From Sphingobacterium sp. R2 (GTDB lineage: Bacteria > Bacteroidota > Bacteroidia > Sphingobacteriales > Sphingobacteriaceae), in contig NZ_CP142884.1 in assembly GCF_040760075.1 (NCBI RefSeq), positions 5,290,637 through 5,354,636 of the forward strand: a stretch of 64,000 bases of DNA. The letters are read 5' to 3'. Below the pieces are notes generated by a model. That model was not told where the DNA came from. It saw nothing but the letters and a program-made list of their open reading frames with translations, and searched no databases. This document shows, in pieces, positions 41,165-51,355 of this stretch. Numbering within the stretch: position 1 is the first letter of the stretch; each line of letters starts with the position of its first letter. A program made the position numbers and the translations under genes.

Positions 41165-44100
41165 AGAAACAGTAAGACGAACCTTCTTATTGAACACCAT
41201 TTTTCTACTATCCGCTGGGGCCGCTTCCGCACAAAGCACATCTGGGCAAGGCACCCTGGAAACTGCTTTTCAATTATTGACCCAGCAGCACGCCGTACAT
41301 TTTTCCTACGATGCTTCCATTGGACTGCAGCGGCGTGTTCCTCTTCCCACAGCCAAAGAAAACCTAGACACGTATTTGTCTAGATTAGCATCGACCCATC
41401 AGCTGCGCTTTCAGCGAATCAAACGCTCCAACGTTATTGCCGTCAACAAGGCAGCTAAGCCCATATTGCTCAACGGTATTGTGAAAGATGCCAAAACAGG
41501 CTTGCCGTTGACCGGAGCGACGCTAATACTTAGGAAAGAAAACAAAACCTATCGCACGGATAGCTTAGGGCGATATCGTATACTGACCGCCGCTGAAAAT
41601 CGCGGGCAAGAAATTGGGATACGTTACATGGGCTATCAGAATTACGATATCGAGGTGGATACCGGATTTCAGCGGATCAACCTGGTTCCCTTAGATCAAC
41701 AACTCGAGGAAGTATTTGTCAGCAGCACCTACGAAGCACCGAAACTTCGCGAGGAAATGATCGGAAGTGTATATACGATCAGCGCCAAGGATTTACAAGC
41801 CGACCGGCCAATAGAAAGCGTAGATAAAATGCTGGAAGGACTAGTGCCGGGGTTATATGTCGAACCCAGCACTTCCCTAGGCACTCCTGTTAAGCTTCAT
41901 ATTCGCGGCCAGGGAACACTGACAAACCTCACAAGCAATACCGGACGATCGACCTCTTCGCAGCCGCTGTACGTTGTCGATGGTGTTGTTGTACAAGAAC
42001 AGGAAATAGGCGATGCAAATTCACTTTTCTCTGGCGAGACGTTATTGAATCCGATCGCAGGAATCAACCCATTGGATATTGAATCTATTTCGGTACTTAA
42101 GGATGCTGCCGCAACAGCAATCTATGGCGCAAATGCCGCAAATGGTGTTATTTTGATCACGACCAAATCTGGTCGCAGTGGCAAGGCACAGCTAACAGCC
42201 TCTTACAATACCGGGGTCTCCACGTTTATCAACCAAATGAAATTACTCTCCGGACCGCAATACTACGAATTACTGCGAGAATTTTATATAAATACCGGCT
42301 CAACGGCAACGGATGCCTCAAAAAAGGCAGGTAGCAACAGCATCGATACCGACTGGTTTGGACTGACGTCACGTAATGCACGTTATGATAATATCAATCT
42401 GTCTCTTTCGGGCGGGAAAGGTAAAGATACATATTATCTTTCCATGGGCTACCGTAATCAGCAAAACGCCAGTCCTGGGAATGGTTTGAAGCAATACACA
42501 GGCTCCATACGTTATTATAATCAGTTTAGCGACAAGCTTCAAATGACCACCACCATATCGCCGGCACTGATGCGGCGGGAAGGTCTCGACCAATTTGCCA
42601 ATGCCGCTTATATGCCGCCCAATATACCGCCGTATCAGGAAGATGGAAGTTACAGCACCTTTTTAGGCCTCGTCAATCCAGTTGCAGCATTAGCCGAAAA
42701 TACGGATAAAGCGTTGGCTTTTACAGGAACCGCACGGATCGAACTCCAATATGCCCTTTTACCTTTTCTGAGTCTGCGCGGAGCGATAGGTGGAAATATG
42801 CTGCAGTCCAAGCAGGAAACTTTCCTTTCGGGTATCGCCGGCGCATCCACCGCCAAAGATGGGCGCCTGCGCATCAACGACCGAACGACATACAGCTGGA
42901 CTTCCATGTTACAGCTTACCTACAGCCCAAAATGGCAAAGTGGACACCGCTTTGTCGGAATCGCGGGGATGGAGCTAAAAGATCAATACAGCAATTTACT
43001 AGTCGGCCAAGGTAGCGGGTTTACCTACGATCGCGTCATCGCCATCGGGCTCGCAAGCACCAAGACGTCTTCCTCCTCGAAAATCTCGGACGCAACCGTA
43101 TCCAACTATGTGCAGATGAACTACGACTATGACAAGCGATTTTATGCTGCTCTCAGTGGCCGTGCAGATCAGTCGTCTATGTTTGGTGGCGACAAACAGG
43201 TGGCACTGAATGGAGCGCTTGGATTGGGCTGGAATATCAGCAATGAAAAATTTATGCAAGCCATTCAGGCAATAGACTTTTTGCGTTTACGCAGTAGCTT
43301 CGGAACGACAGGCAATTCGCGGATTGGTTCCTATGCATCCAGAGGTTTATACAAATTCAACAATGTGACCTATGGCGGACAGACAAGTGCAAGCCCATCC
43401 TCTACTGCGGCACAAAACCCCGACCTAGGCTGGGAAACGAATATTAAGTTCAATATTGGCGTTGACCTGAATGCTTTCAATAGGTTACGTGTGACACTGG
43501 ACTTATACAGAAATAATATCCGCAATCTGATCGCAAATATCAGTGTGCCATTGGAAACCGGTTATGCTGGTATGCCGCTCAATTCAGGAAACATGTACAA
43601 TCAAGGACTGGATTTGAGCATTGCCTACCAATGGTTAAAACAGTCCAAGGTCACTTGGAACAGTACCCTTATTGGTGGCTGGAATAAAAACAAGGTGACT
43701 TCGTTTAATAATCCATTGATTGAACAATATGCTGCAAACTCTTCAGATAATATAGGTGCAGGCCAGCGGGTAGGATACAGTTCTACTTCACTGTGGGGTG
43801 TCAGATGGGCCGGCGTCGATCCCAATACCGGTCAGGAAGGTTTCTACACCCCTGCTGGTGATGTGGTCAACAGAACTGAAATACGGGCTATGGGGCAGAG
43901 CGCCTACCAATTACTGGGGAATACGATGCCCGATTTTCAGGGCAGTCTTATTAACAATTTGGGATGGAAGGGATTTCAGCTTACCATCAATCTACAATAT
44001 AATCTTGGTGGCAACAAGTTTGTACCCACAACCTATTTACGGGATGGAAATAGTCTGTCAAACTCCAACATGTCCGTCAATTTACTGGACCGATGGCAGC

Positions 44101-44399
44101 AGGTGGGCGATATCACGGCAATTCCAAAGCTAAACTCCAGCTCACCAGTTAATAACTCTTCCCGTTATTTGTACAGCATGACCTATATCAAGCTAAGCAA
44201 CGTTTCCTTAAGCTATCGCCTGGCCGATCGTCTAATGAAACGGATGGGTATAGGACAGACGGCATTGAGCTTTAATGTGACCAATGTATTCTACTGGTTC
44301 AAAGACAAAAGTCCGGCAGGCAGAAACGGCATCCGCGAATACCGATTTACCTATCCGGAGACACGTAATTTTTCGATTGGTTTACGAACCACACTTTAA
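41151..44399 (+). CDS. SusC/RagA-type TonB-linked receptor with STN signalling domain
   Basis: A 1082-residue outer-membrane transporter. The signal peptide ends near SAQS. An STN (secretin/TonB N-terminus) domain covers about 35-100 (FQLLTQQHAVHFSYD, LASTHQLRFQRIKRSNVIAV). A carboxypeptidase-like domain at about 105-180 (LNGIVKDAKTGLPLTGATL), a plug domain (IRGQGTL, VLKDAAATAIYGANAANGVI) and a 22-strand barrel ending RNFSIGLRTTL follow. It takes a ligand across the outer membrane with TonB energy and signals through FecR. It is paired with the SusD gene downstream. The ligand is unknown; no glycosidase is linked. Confidence 0.93.
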   Translation: MCSIKETVRRTFLLNTIFLLSAGAASAQSTSGQGTLETAFQLLTQQHAVHFSYDASIGLQRRVPLPTAKENLDTYLSRLASTHQLRFQRIKRSNVIAVNKAAKPILLNGIVKDAKTGLPLTGATLILRKENKTYRTDSLGRYRILTAAENRGQEIGIRYMGYQNYDIEVDTGFQRINLVPLDQQLEEVFVSSTYEAPKLREEMIGSVYTISAKDLQADRPIESVDKMLEGLVPGLYVEPSTSLGTPVKLHIRGQGTLTNLTSNTGRSTSSQPLYVVDGVVVQEQEIGDANSLFSGETLLNPIAGINPLDIESISVLKDAAATAIYGANAANGVILITTKSGRSGKAQLTASYNTGVSTFINQMKLLSGPQYYELLREFYINTGSTATDASKKAGSNSIDTDWFGLTSRNARYDNINLSLSGGKGKDTYYLSMGYRNQQNASPGNGLKQYTGSIRYYNQFSDKLQMTTTISPALMRREGLDQFANAAYMPPNIPPYQEDGSYSTFLGLVNPVAALAENTDKALAFTGTARIELQYALLPFLSLRGAIGGNMLQSKQETFLSGIAGASTAKDGRLRINDRTTYSWTSMLQLTYSPKWQSGHRFVGIAGMELKDQYSNLLVGQGSGFTYDRVIAIGLASTKTSSSSKISDATVSNYVQMNYDYDKRFYAALSGRADQSSMFGGDKQVALNGALGLGWNISNEKFMQAIQAIDFLRLRSSFGTTGNSRIGSYASRGLYKFNNVTYGGQTSASPSSTAAQNPDLGWETNIKFNIGVDLNAFNRLRVTLDLYRNNIRNLIANISVPLETGYAGMPLNSGNMYNQGLDLSIAYQWLKQSKVTWNSTLIGGWNKNKVTSFNNPLIEQYAANSSDNIGAGQRVGYSSTSLWGVRWAGVDPNTGQEGFYTPAGDVVNRTEIRAMGQSAYQLLGNTMPDFQGSLINNLGWKGFQLTINLQYNLGGNKFVPTTYLRDGNSLSNSNMSVNLLDRWQQVGDITAIPKLNSSSPVNNSSRYLYSMTYIKLSNVSLSYRLADRLMKRMGIGQTALSFNVTNVFYWFKDKSPAGRNGIREYRFTYPETRNFSIGLRTTL

Positions 44400-44418
44400 T
44401 CTTTCAATAATTCGAGTT

Positions 44419-45798
44419 ATGAACATAAAGACACTAAGTGTTGCTTTCCTTTTGGCCTGTAGCACAATAAGCTGCTCAAAATTTCTAGATAAAGAACCCG
44501 AAAACGAGGTATCGGTCGAGCTGATTTTCTCCGATATGCCGGGCGCAAAATCAGCACTTGCAGGGGTGTACAACAACCTGTTTCAGTCGGACTATTACAA
44601 TGGTTTACGCATGGTTTACCCGGACCTAATCGGCGGAAATTTGACATTTGCCGCAGCGGGTAGAACGACGCTGTTAACTCTTTATTCATTTGAAACCGAC
44701 GCTGACAACGATACCATGAACAAGTTATACAGCTATCAGTATACGTTGCTCAATGCCATCAACAATATCATCAAGCGTGTCCCGGAAATAGCCAACATCA
44801 GTACGCTTGAACGCAATCACATCATGGCGCAGGCTTATGGCTTGCGGGCATTGGTTCATTTTGATCTCGTACAGTTCTATGCGCAGCCCTATATTTATAC
44901 AAAGGATGCTTCGCATATGGGCATTATACTCGCCAAAAGCACAATTCTACCCAAAGATGCACAAATAGCACGCTCTAGTGTAGCAGAAGTATACCAACAT
45001 ATCGAAAGTGATCTGAATCTGGCTGATTCGTTATTTGCCAATAGCAAAACCGTATTTGAGGGCAATGCCAAAATATATATGAACCTCCAGGCAACTAAAG
45101 CGCTTCAAGCAAGGTTGGCTCTCAATCGCGGTGACTGGCAGAAAGCTTACCAGCTGAGTGCCGAATTGCTCAAAGCAAACTATTCGCTATACACCAACGC
45201 TGAGTATGTCGGTAGCTGGAAACAGGCCAATACCAAAGAATCTATTTTCGAATTGGCCGTTCCGAGCAATTATTCCGGCAACTCAATCGGTAGTTACTAT
45301 GTTAAAGATTCCGGAAATTCTTATTATCAGTTCGCGCCAAGTCAAGACCTCCTCGGATTGTATGGGGCGGATGATGTGAGGGCCACAGGGGGAATATTTA
45401 AATATCCAACACTACAAACGGCAGTAACCAGTGTCAAGTTGATCCGCCTTTCGGAAATATACCTGATTCATGCCGAGGCAGCAGCTGAACTCGGTCATAC
45501 TGAAGAGGCTGTTGTCAGTCTGAATGCCATCCGACTCCGCGGTAATCCGAAGCTCGGAGCCTATGTTTTCACCACGAAAAATCTGTTGATCAATGAGGTC
45601 CTTGACGAACGTCGCCGTGAGCTCTGTCTTGAAGGACTATTATACCTTGATTTGATGCGCAGGGGGCTATCTGTTAAGCGCAATGACTGTACAGGGACAA
45701 ACTGCAACGTCACTTTCCCAAATGATCATATGGTATTGCCCATCCCAAAGCAGTCCGTGCTTTCCAATAACCGCATGATACAGAATCCTGGCTATTAA
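44419..45798 (+). CDS. SusD/RagB-family surface lipoprotein
   Basis: A 459-residue protein from the ATG at 44419. The longer frame from 44284 overlaps the SusC gene and adds nothing recognisable. Cysteines in LLAC and TISC could each be the lipidated residue; SCSKFLDKEPENEV is the usual SusD beginning. TPR-like helices follow, with HIMAQAYGLRALVHFDLVQFYAQPY, RLSEIYLIHAEAAAELG and the terminal RRRELCLEGLLYLDLMRRG as family motifs. It caps the SusC barrel and binds ligand at the cell surface. It lies 19 bases after the SusC stop. Confidence 0.92.
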   Translation: MNIKTLSVAFLLACSTISCSKFLDKEPENEVSVELIFSDMPGAKSALAGVYNNLFQSDYYNGLRMVYPDLIGGNLTFAAAGRTTLLTLYSFETDADNDTMNKLYSYQYTLLNAINNIIKRVPEIANISTLERNHIMAQAYGLRALVHFDLVQFYAQPYIYTKDASHMGIILAKSTILPKDAQIARSSVAEVYQHIESDLNLADSLFANSKTVFEGNAKIYMNLQATKALQARLALNRGDWQKAYQLSAELLKANYSLYTNAEYVGSWKQANTKESIFELAVPSNYSGNSIGSYYVKDSGNSYYQFAPSQDLLGLYGADDVRATGGIFKYPTLQTAVTSVKLIRLSEIYLIHAEAAAELGHTEEAVVSLNAIRLRGNPKLGAYVFTTKNLLINEVLDERRRELCLEGLLYLDLMRRGLSVKRNDCTGTNCNVTFPNDHMVLPIPKQSVLSNNRMIQNPGY

Positions 45799-45840
45799 TA
45801 TTAATCATCAACAATAAAATACAAATTAATACAATACGAC

Positions 45841-46494
45841 ATGAACAGTTTAAAAGCAATCCTTAAGTTATCCAAATTCGTCACCATCTGCAGTATGCTA
45901 TTTTTCACCATCTCCTGCAGTAAAGATAGTACCGTGGCTCCGGAGCCAGAATATGTTCCTAAGCCAGACAATAATGCTATCGCTACCTTTACGAGTACAG
46001 ATCCTTATTTTGAACTATATATCTACCGTTTTGATGAGGCCACAGAAACCTGGGGAAAACGTATCCGCGCACATTATCCCACAGTATCTAAAACGGACAC
46101 CACATACATGGGCTTTACCAATCCCTATGTAACCGATAGTGGAGTCAATCTTTTCCAGATGGTCACACTATACAGCGATAAGATCGGTACGACAAACATC
46201 AAAACGGCAGGTATCAATGTAGACCAGGTATTGCAATTCTTACCCGATCAGCATAACAACCAGCTCGGTAAAGTGACTGTAAAGGAGCAACAGGTAAAAA
46301 TCTACAAGAAAACCGAAGCTGCCACAGAACGGAAAGATATGGAATTTTTTGAAATCGGTATAAGTGGTGCGGGAATCTACGATTTAAAACAGGGATTAAT
46401 CGACCTGGAGGTTAATTTTGACGAGACAGCGATCGGTGGACCCAATAAAGTTACCCGTAAATATAAATTAAGTACCAAAGCGTTAGAATTGTAA
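45841..46494 (+). CDS. Putative surface lipoprotein of unknown function
   Basis: A 217-residue protein with a type II signal (LFFTISCSKDS, lipidated cysteine near residue 26), a Pro-rich linker (APEPEYVPKPDN), and a beta-rich mature part with no recognised domain. Genes in this position after SusD often encode ligand-binding lipoproteins (SusE-like or others), so surface binding is plausible but not shown. It follows SusD by 42 bases and precedes the di-heme peroxidase by seven bases. Confidence 0.7.
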   Translation: MNSLKAILKLSKFVTICSMLFFTISCSKDSTVAPEPEYVPKPDNNAIATFTSTDPYFELYIYRFDEATETWGKRIRAHYPTVSKTDTTYMGFTNPYVTDSGVNLFQMVTLYSDKIGTTNIKTAGINVDQVLQFLPDQHNNQLGKVTVKEQQVKIYKKTEAATERKDMEFFEIGISGAGIYDLKQGLIDLEVNFDETAIGGPNKVTRKYKLSTKALEL

Positions 46495-46501
46495 ATAACA
46501 A

Positions 46502-47641
46502 ATGATACGAAGATTACTTGTATTTGGTTTATTGGGCGTCGTGCTGATCTTACTGTCTTTTGTGCAGGATCAAGATATTCCTGATATCGCTTTATGGCGC
46601 AAACTATATTCCTCAGGCGATAGCAGGCGATGGCCGAAACCACATCTGGATGATGATGTAAAGGCAAACTTTGTCGATATTGGCACCTTGCCCAATGTTC
46701 AGTATCCTGCCGATAACCCGTTTAGCAAGGAAAAGTCGGCGCTGGGGAAAATACTATTTTTCGACCCCAGGCTTTCGGCTACAAAACAGTTGGCCTGTGT
46801 GAGCTGTCACGATCCGCAACTGGGCTGGGGCGATGGCAAGAGTCTGGCCCATGGACATAGTCGACGGGTAGGAAAGCGAAATGCCATGACCCTCTACAAT
46901 GTCGGTTACTACCGTTCCTTCTTCTGGGATGGACGGTCATCTTCATTGGAAGCGCAGGTATTGTTTCCGCTAACCGACAGTGTGGAGATGAACACCGATC
47001 ACCAAGTAGCTGTTCGCCATATTCAGGAGATCGCTGGTTACGCCCCTTTGTTCCAATCGGCCTTTGGAGACAGTACGGTCAATATCTTGCGCATTCAACA
47101 GGCGATTGCAACTTTTGAAAGGGGCATTCGTAGTTATAACAGCAAGTTTGACCGCTTTGTCCAGGGAAATAAGAATGCGATGACGGATGAAGAGGTATGG
47201 GGGCTGCATCTTTTTCGGACAAAAGCACGTTGTATCAACTGTCACAATACGCCTCTATTTTCAGATAATCAGTTCCACAACGATGGACAGACGTTATATG
47301 GTACCAAGCAGCAGGATCTCGGCCATTACCATATTAGTGGTAAACAGGAAGATATAGGCGCATTCCGGACGCCTTCGTTGCGTGAGATTACGCTAACTGG
47401 CCCGTGGATGCACCACGGTAATTTTCCATCGTTATTAGATGTCGTACAGCTCTATAACCTCGGTAATCCCGAACCAATACAACGCAGCGTGACGATAGAC
47501 CCAAAAACAAGGCCTATACATTCGCCAAAGTTGAAAAAGCTAAATCTAACCAATGAAGAGATTAACGCTGTCCTCAAATTTCTGGGAGCAATCAGTAGCA
47601 GTACGCAACAACGTATGATGACTCCTAAATTGCCCGAATAA
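46502..47641 (+). CDS. Di-heme cytochrome c peroxidase / MauG-family protein
   Basis: A 379-residue exported protein with an N-terminal hydrophobic leader and two c-type heme motifs, CVSCH (99-103) and CINCH (244-248). FFDPRLSATKQLACVSCHDP, LYNVGYYRSFFWDGR, and the segment RTPSLREITLTGPWMHHGNF are standard in bacterial CCP/MauG proteins. It reduces hydrogen peroxide in the periplasm or, in MauG-like members, oxidises a partner. It is the last gene of the sigma/FecR/SusC/SusD operon, so its activity is probably tied to the imported ligand, perhaps iron or another metal compound. That link is inference. Confidence 0.92.
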   Translation: MIRRLLVFGLLGVVLILLSFVQDQDIPDIALWRKLYSSGDSRRWPKPHLDDDVKANFVDIGTLPNVQYPADNPFSKEKSALGKILFFDPRLSATKQLACVSCHDPQLGWGDGKSLAHGHSRRVGKRNAMTLYNVGYYRSFFWDGRSSSLEAQVLFPLTDSVEMNTDHQVAVRHIQEIAGYAPLFQSAFGDSTVNILRIQQAIATFERGIRSYNSKFDRFVQGNKNAMTDEEVWGLHLFRTKARCINCHNTPLFSDNQFHNDGQTLYGTKQQDLGHYHISGKQEDIGAFRTPSLREITLTGPWMHHGNFPSLLDVVQLYNLGNPEPIQRSVTIDPKTRPIHSPKLKKLNLTNEEINAVLKFLGAISSSTQQRMMTPKLPE

Positions 47642-47643
47642 AA

Positions 47644-47671
47644 AAATCCTCATCTTCCGATGAGGATTTTC
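47644..47671. terminator. Bidirectional terminator between peroxidase and ABC/M1 genes
   Basis: AAAATCCTCATC / GATGAGGATTTT with loop TTCC (47644-47655 and 47660-47671), perfect 12-base stem with A-run before it and T residues at its end. Confidence 0.85.
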
Positions 47672-47698
47672 ATACCCTTTTCTATTCCACAACCTTTT

Positions 47699-50600
47699 CT
47701 ATAGCTCCTTCCTATTGTCATCTGATTCAATATCAATCAGTTTATTGTAAGGATCTATGCCTACCTGTTCGGGTTTTTGATCAACAACTAGTGTCAGGGA
47801 GTTATTGATCCGATCAATTCTATGCTTTTTGAGATAAAGTTCCTGCCGGTTATTTCCATCTTTGGCTTTTTTACTAGAGAAAACGCCAACTTCAATATAA
47901 TCTGCAAGAGGCAAAGACTTTAGTGTCAGCCGATCCGATTTTTTAAATGACAGCGCCTGCCCCCCTGCGTCACTATAGCTCTTTTTTCCATTGCCATCGA
48001 CACGATATTTAGCTACTTCAAACTGGATATCAACCTGATATTTGCCGTTTTTAAGTTTCTTAGCGCTCACTTTGTCAACTTTATTGTTATACAAAGTAAT
48101 CGTTTCAAACATATCCTTGATCAGGTAGCGCAGTGAGTCTGGAGTTACCTGCCTTAAGCTATCCACAAACTCGGTTGAGGTTGTGTAGGGCGGACTTTGA
48201 AAAGCTGTGCGTTGCAAATAAGCTCGCGCAGTCTTGTTAAAAAGATCCTCACCCAAATAATCACTCAATGCATACAGCACCAAAGATCCTTTTTGGTAAT
48301 GGATATACATTTGATTCTCATTGTACATCAATGGCTTCTCCCCTAGCTTTTCGGCACTTCGCCCCTTCAAATAGCCGTCAAGTGCATCTTTAAGAAACTT
48401 ACGCATCTGCCCTTTGCCATATCTTTTTTCCAACACCTTGAGCGATGAATATTCAGACATACTTTCGGACATCAAAGTAGCACCCTGCACATTGGCTCCT
48501 ACCACTTGATGTGCCCACCACTGATGGGCAATCTCATGAGCTGTTACCGCGTATGGATAATCTACTGCATTTTCCTTTTTTTCATCGACATCGGCAATAA
48601 AACCGATCGCTTCGGAAAAAGGAATGGTATTGGCAAAAGACTGCGCAAACGTTCCGGCGGTACGCGGAAATTCAATAATACGCAATTGTCGATGCGGGTA
48701 GGCACTGTATTCTTTCGTATAATAAGCCAAAGAAGCCTTACTGGAAGCCATCATCCGATCGATGTTGTAGGTATGCCCCTTATGGTAATAGATTTCCAAA
48801 TTAACCCCGTTCCACTTATCTTTTTTGACTTCATATTCGGCCGAATTAAAAGCAAAAAAGTTGAGGATCTCTGAATCCATTTTATATTGATAATATTTGC
48901 GGCCATCTTTTTCCCATTCTTTTGTCAGATAGCCCGGAGCAATAGCCAATTGATCTTTAGCCGTGCTTACGGTCGCTTCAAAACGGATCCAATCCGCATC
49001 ATTGGAGATATAATTATTTTGCAGTGCTCTTCGATCAGTCTGCGGGGCCATCCGATTTCGAAACGGTAAACCATACTTCTTGCGCACATCATTATCCACC
49101 AGCTCGCCCCGATCCAAATAGCCTATATTCGGAAAAAGCATATTACTGATAAATGTACCATTTCCTTTCACTGGTGACTTTTCATTTATCCAGGTATTGG
49201 CCGGACTTTCCGTACTAAATTTCAACACAATGGAATCTCCCGGAGCCATGGGCTTATCGAGCTTATAAATATTAAAATTATATACATCGTCGGCAGAAAG
49301 TAGCTTATTTGGCACATTGAAAGAAAATTGATAATCGTAATCATTATAATTGACAAAAATAGAATCGATAGCGATATTGGTCTTATTTTTCAGTACATAG
49401 GCTGCTGTTGCTTTAAAACTACGCGTATCCGGAAAAATATCGAGATTAAACTGAATATCCACAACGCGTGGCTGCGGGCGATATTGATATTTCTTATATC
49501 TCTTTTCCCATTCGACAGCTTGTTTTTCATGATCCAAACTTGTATAATAAGGGTTTTTGACGTGGTTTTCGTAGTATATTGCACAGCCGATACCAACAAA
49601 GCCTAAGAACGCGATCACGAGTATCGTAGCTGTCGTCGGACTCCAGTTGGCCCGAAAAATAGCCCAACGCTCCCCAAAACCCGAAAAACTACCTCTTCGC
49701 CACAATACTAGTGCGAGCGTAGCAAAAACAACTGCGAAGAGCAGCCAATAGATCCGATACGTCAAAAAGGGAAGTACATAACCAAACCCGTCCATATCGG
49801 AGTAGTCAAGATTTGGCCCCTGATTAAACTGATAGATTTCCTGCTCAACTCCGACCATAGACAAAAATGGCAATCCAATAAATAAGGTCAGTAGCACAAA
49901 GAATCCAGCCAGGTAATTTTTGAAAACCGTATGGACAAACAGTGATATAAAAAGCCATACCACATTAGACAGCATACCATAGACCATCAAATGCAGCACA
50001 TATTGTTTGATTTCAAAATTGTAATAACGATGGTAAACCTGAAAAGCCATACAAGTTAAGATCACGACACCCAACAGGGTCAACTGCATCAACAGGACGG
50101 CAATAACTTTAGATCCCATAAAAGCCCAGTTGGGAGCTGCTGTAGTATCTAGTAGCCCTCCCATGCGCGTAATGCTTCCACGGTGAACTAAAAGTCCCAT
50201 AAAAAGAAAAGTCAGGATCAGCAGGAAAAACTTAAACGTACTCCCCGGGACCATTAGCATTTTCCAGGTAACGGGATATGTCGACGTTCCGAAGATCGAT
50301 CCGATGGTACTTGCCATCAAAATAATGAACAATACCCCAACGAGCGTCAATATCAAAAAAACGGGATTTTTAACGATATAACGATAGTCGTATCGCGCCA
50401 TTGTCCATGTTGTTTTCAAATAATGAAATGTCGAAAAATCATAGCTGACCTTAGGCAGATTGATCCGGAAGATACTGTCAAAGTTATTCTTTGTTAAACG
50501 AGCTCCTTTTTTTGACGATTTAAACGAAATCGAATGTTGCGAGAATGAAAATAACATGTAAAACCCACCAATGAATAATGCCGCTACAGCGAGCCAAATG

Positions 50601-51355
50601 AGGCGGTTATAAATAACTACTCCGGTAAAAGGCAGATTGTTGATATTCTTCTCATCTGGCGACCAATATTGGGTATAATACGAGATGGCGCTATCGCCAA
50701 ACGGATCGATCAATGCACCGACAAAACGATTGTCCATGTTGTTTGCCAAACTCTGAACAAGCACCTGAAGAATAATAAGGATCAGCACGGCAACAAAACC
50801 AACGTATACGTTTCTTGTCAACGTTACGAGTACGAAGATAATGGCACTAAACATAACCAGATTGGGAATAACCTGTACGATATACGTCTGTAGATAAGCC
50901 CAAATATCCACTGGCCCCAACAAGGATTGATTGATGCCTGGTACAAATTGTGCCACGACAATACCAAGGGTTGACGCCAATACAATAACCAATACCACGG
51001 CTACCGACCCAAAGAATTTTCCCATCAGGTAGTCCGTTTTTGAGAAGGGGTAACTGAACAGTATCGTATGCACCTGATACTGAAAATCACGATAGACACA
51101 GGCCCCAACAATGGAAGGAATCAAAAAATATATAATTGTTGACATCCCATTGACCATACTATTAATGGCCCAAGGAGAGTTTCGGATGGTGTTGGATGAA
51201 GTGGTTGCCGTTACACCGTCAAAAATGCCCAGCGACGAAAGCATAATAAACAGCGAGAGTGTAAAGAACAGCGCCATGTAGATATAAACGGACGAACTTT
51301 TAAACCAGCGCGCAAATTCAAAATTAAAGATAGCTTTAAACATGGCGTTGATCAT
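47699..51355 (-). CDS. ABC transporter permease fused to an M1-family aminopeptidase
   Basis: A 1218-residue protein. Residues 1-580 or so hold two sets of about six membrane helices (ABC-2 type permease). From about 640 an M1 aminopeptidase domain follows, with the zinc site HEIAH (940-944) followed by a glutamate 20 residues later (LMSESMSEY), spaced by one more residue than classical M1 enzymes but as in other fusions of this type. The peptidase faces the periplasm. It pairs with the ATP-binding gene upstream, whose end overlaps its start by 20 bases. The start may be 51343 (MFKAIFNFEF). The exported or cleaved substrate is unknown. Confidence 0.9.
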   Translation of the reverse strand: MINAMFKAIFNFEFARWFKSSSVYIYMALFFTLSLFIMLSSLGIFDGVTATTSSNTIRNSPWAINSMVNGMSTIIYFLIPSIVGACVYRDFQYQVHTILFSYPFSKTDYLMGKFFGSVAVVLVIVLASTLGIVVAQFVPGINQSLLGPVDIWAYLQTYIVQVIPNLVMFSAIIFVLVTLTRNVYVGFVAVLILIILQVLVQSLANNMDNRFVGALIDPFGDSAISYYTQYWSPDEKNINNLPFTGVVIYNRLIWLAVAALFIGGFYMLFSFSQHSISFKSSKKGARLTKNNFDSIFRINLPKVSYDFSTFHYLKTTWTMARYDYRYIVKNPVFLILTLVGVLFIILMASTIGSIFGTSTYPVTWKMLMVPGSTFKFFLLILTFLFMGLLVHRGSITRMGGLLDTTAAPNWAFMGSKVIAVLLMQLTLLGVVILTCMAFQVYHRYYNFEIKQYVLHLMVYGMLSNVVWLFISLFVHTVFKNYLAGFFVLLTLFIGLPFLSMVGVEQEIYQFNQGPNLDYSDMDGFGYVLPFLTYRIYWLLFAVVFATLALVLWRRGSFSGFGERWAIFRANWSPTTATILVIAFLGFVGIGCAIYYENHVKNPYYTSLDHEKQAVEWEKRYKKYQYRPQPRVVDIQFNLDIFPDTRSFKATAAYVLKNKTNIAIDSIFVNYNDYDYQFSFNVPNKLLSADDVYNFNIYKLDKPMAPGDSIVLKFSTESPANTWINEKSPVKGNGTFISNMLFPNIGYLDRGELVDNDVRKKYGLPFRNRMAPQTDRRALQNNYISNDADWIRFEATVSTAKDQLAIAPGYLTKEWEKDGRKYYQYKMDSEILNFFAFNSAEYEVKKDKWNGVNLEIYYHKGHTYNIDRMMASSKASLAYYTKEYSAYPHRQLRIIEFPRTAGTFAQSFANTIPFSEAIGFIADVDEKKENAVDYPYAVTAHEIAHQWWAHQVVGANVQGATLMSESMSEYSSLKVLEKRYGKGQMRKFLKDALDGYLKGRSAEKLGEKPLMYNENQMYIHYQKGSLVLYALSDYLGEDLFNKTARAYLQRTAFQSPPYTTSTEFVDSLRQVTPDSLRYLIKDMFETITLYNNKVDKVSAKKLKNGKYQVDIQFEVAKYRVDGNGKKSYSDAGGQALSFKKSDRLTLKSLPLADYIEVGVFSSKKAKDGNNRQELYLKKHRIDRINNSLTLVVDQKPEQVGIDPYNKLIDIESDDNRKEL

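Noticed and set aside
42369..43259. Reverse-strand frames inside the SusC gene
   Set aside because: Shadows of the strongly supported SusC frame, with no protein-like features.
44284..44418. N-terminal extension of the SusD protein
   Set aside because: It overlaps the SusC gene; the lipoprotein signal starts at 44419.
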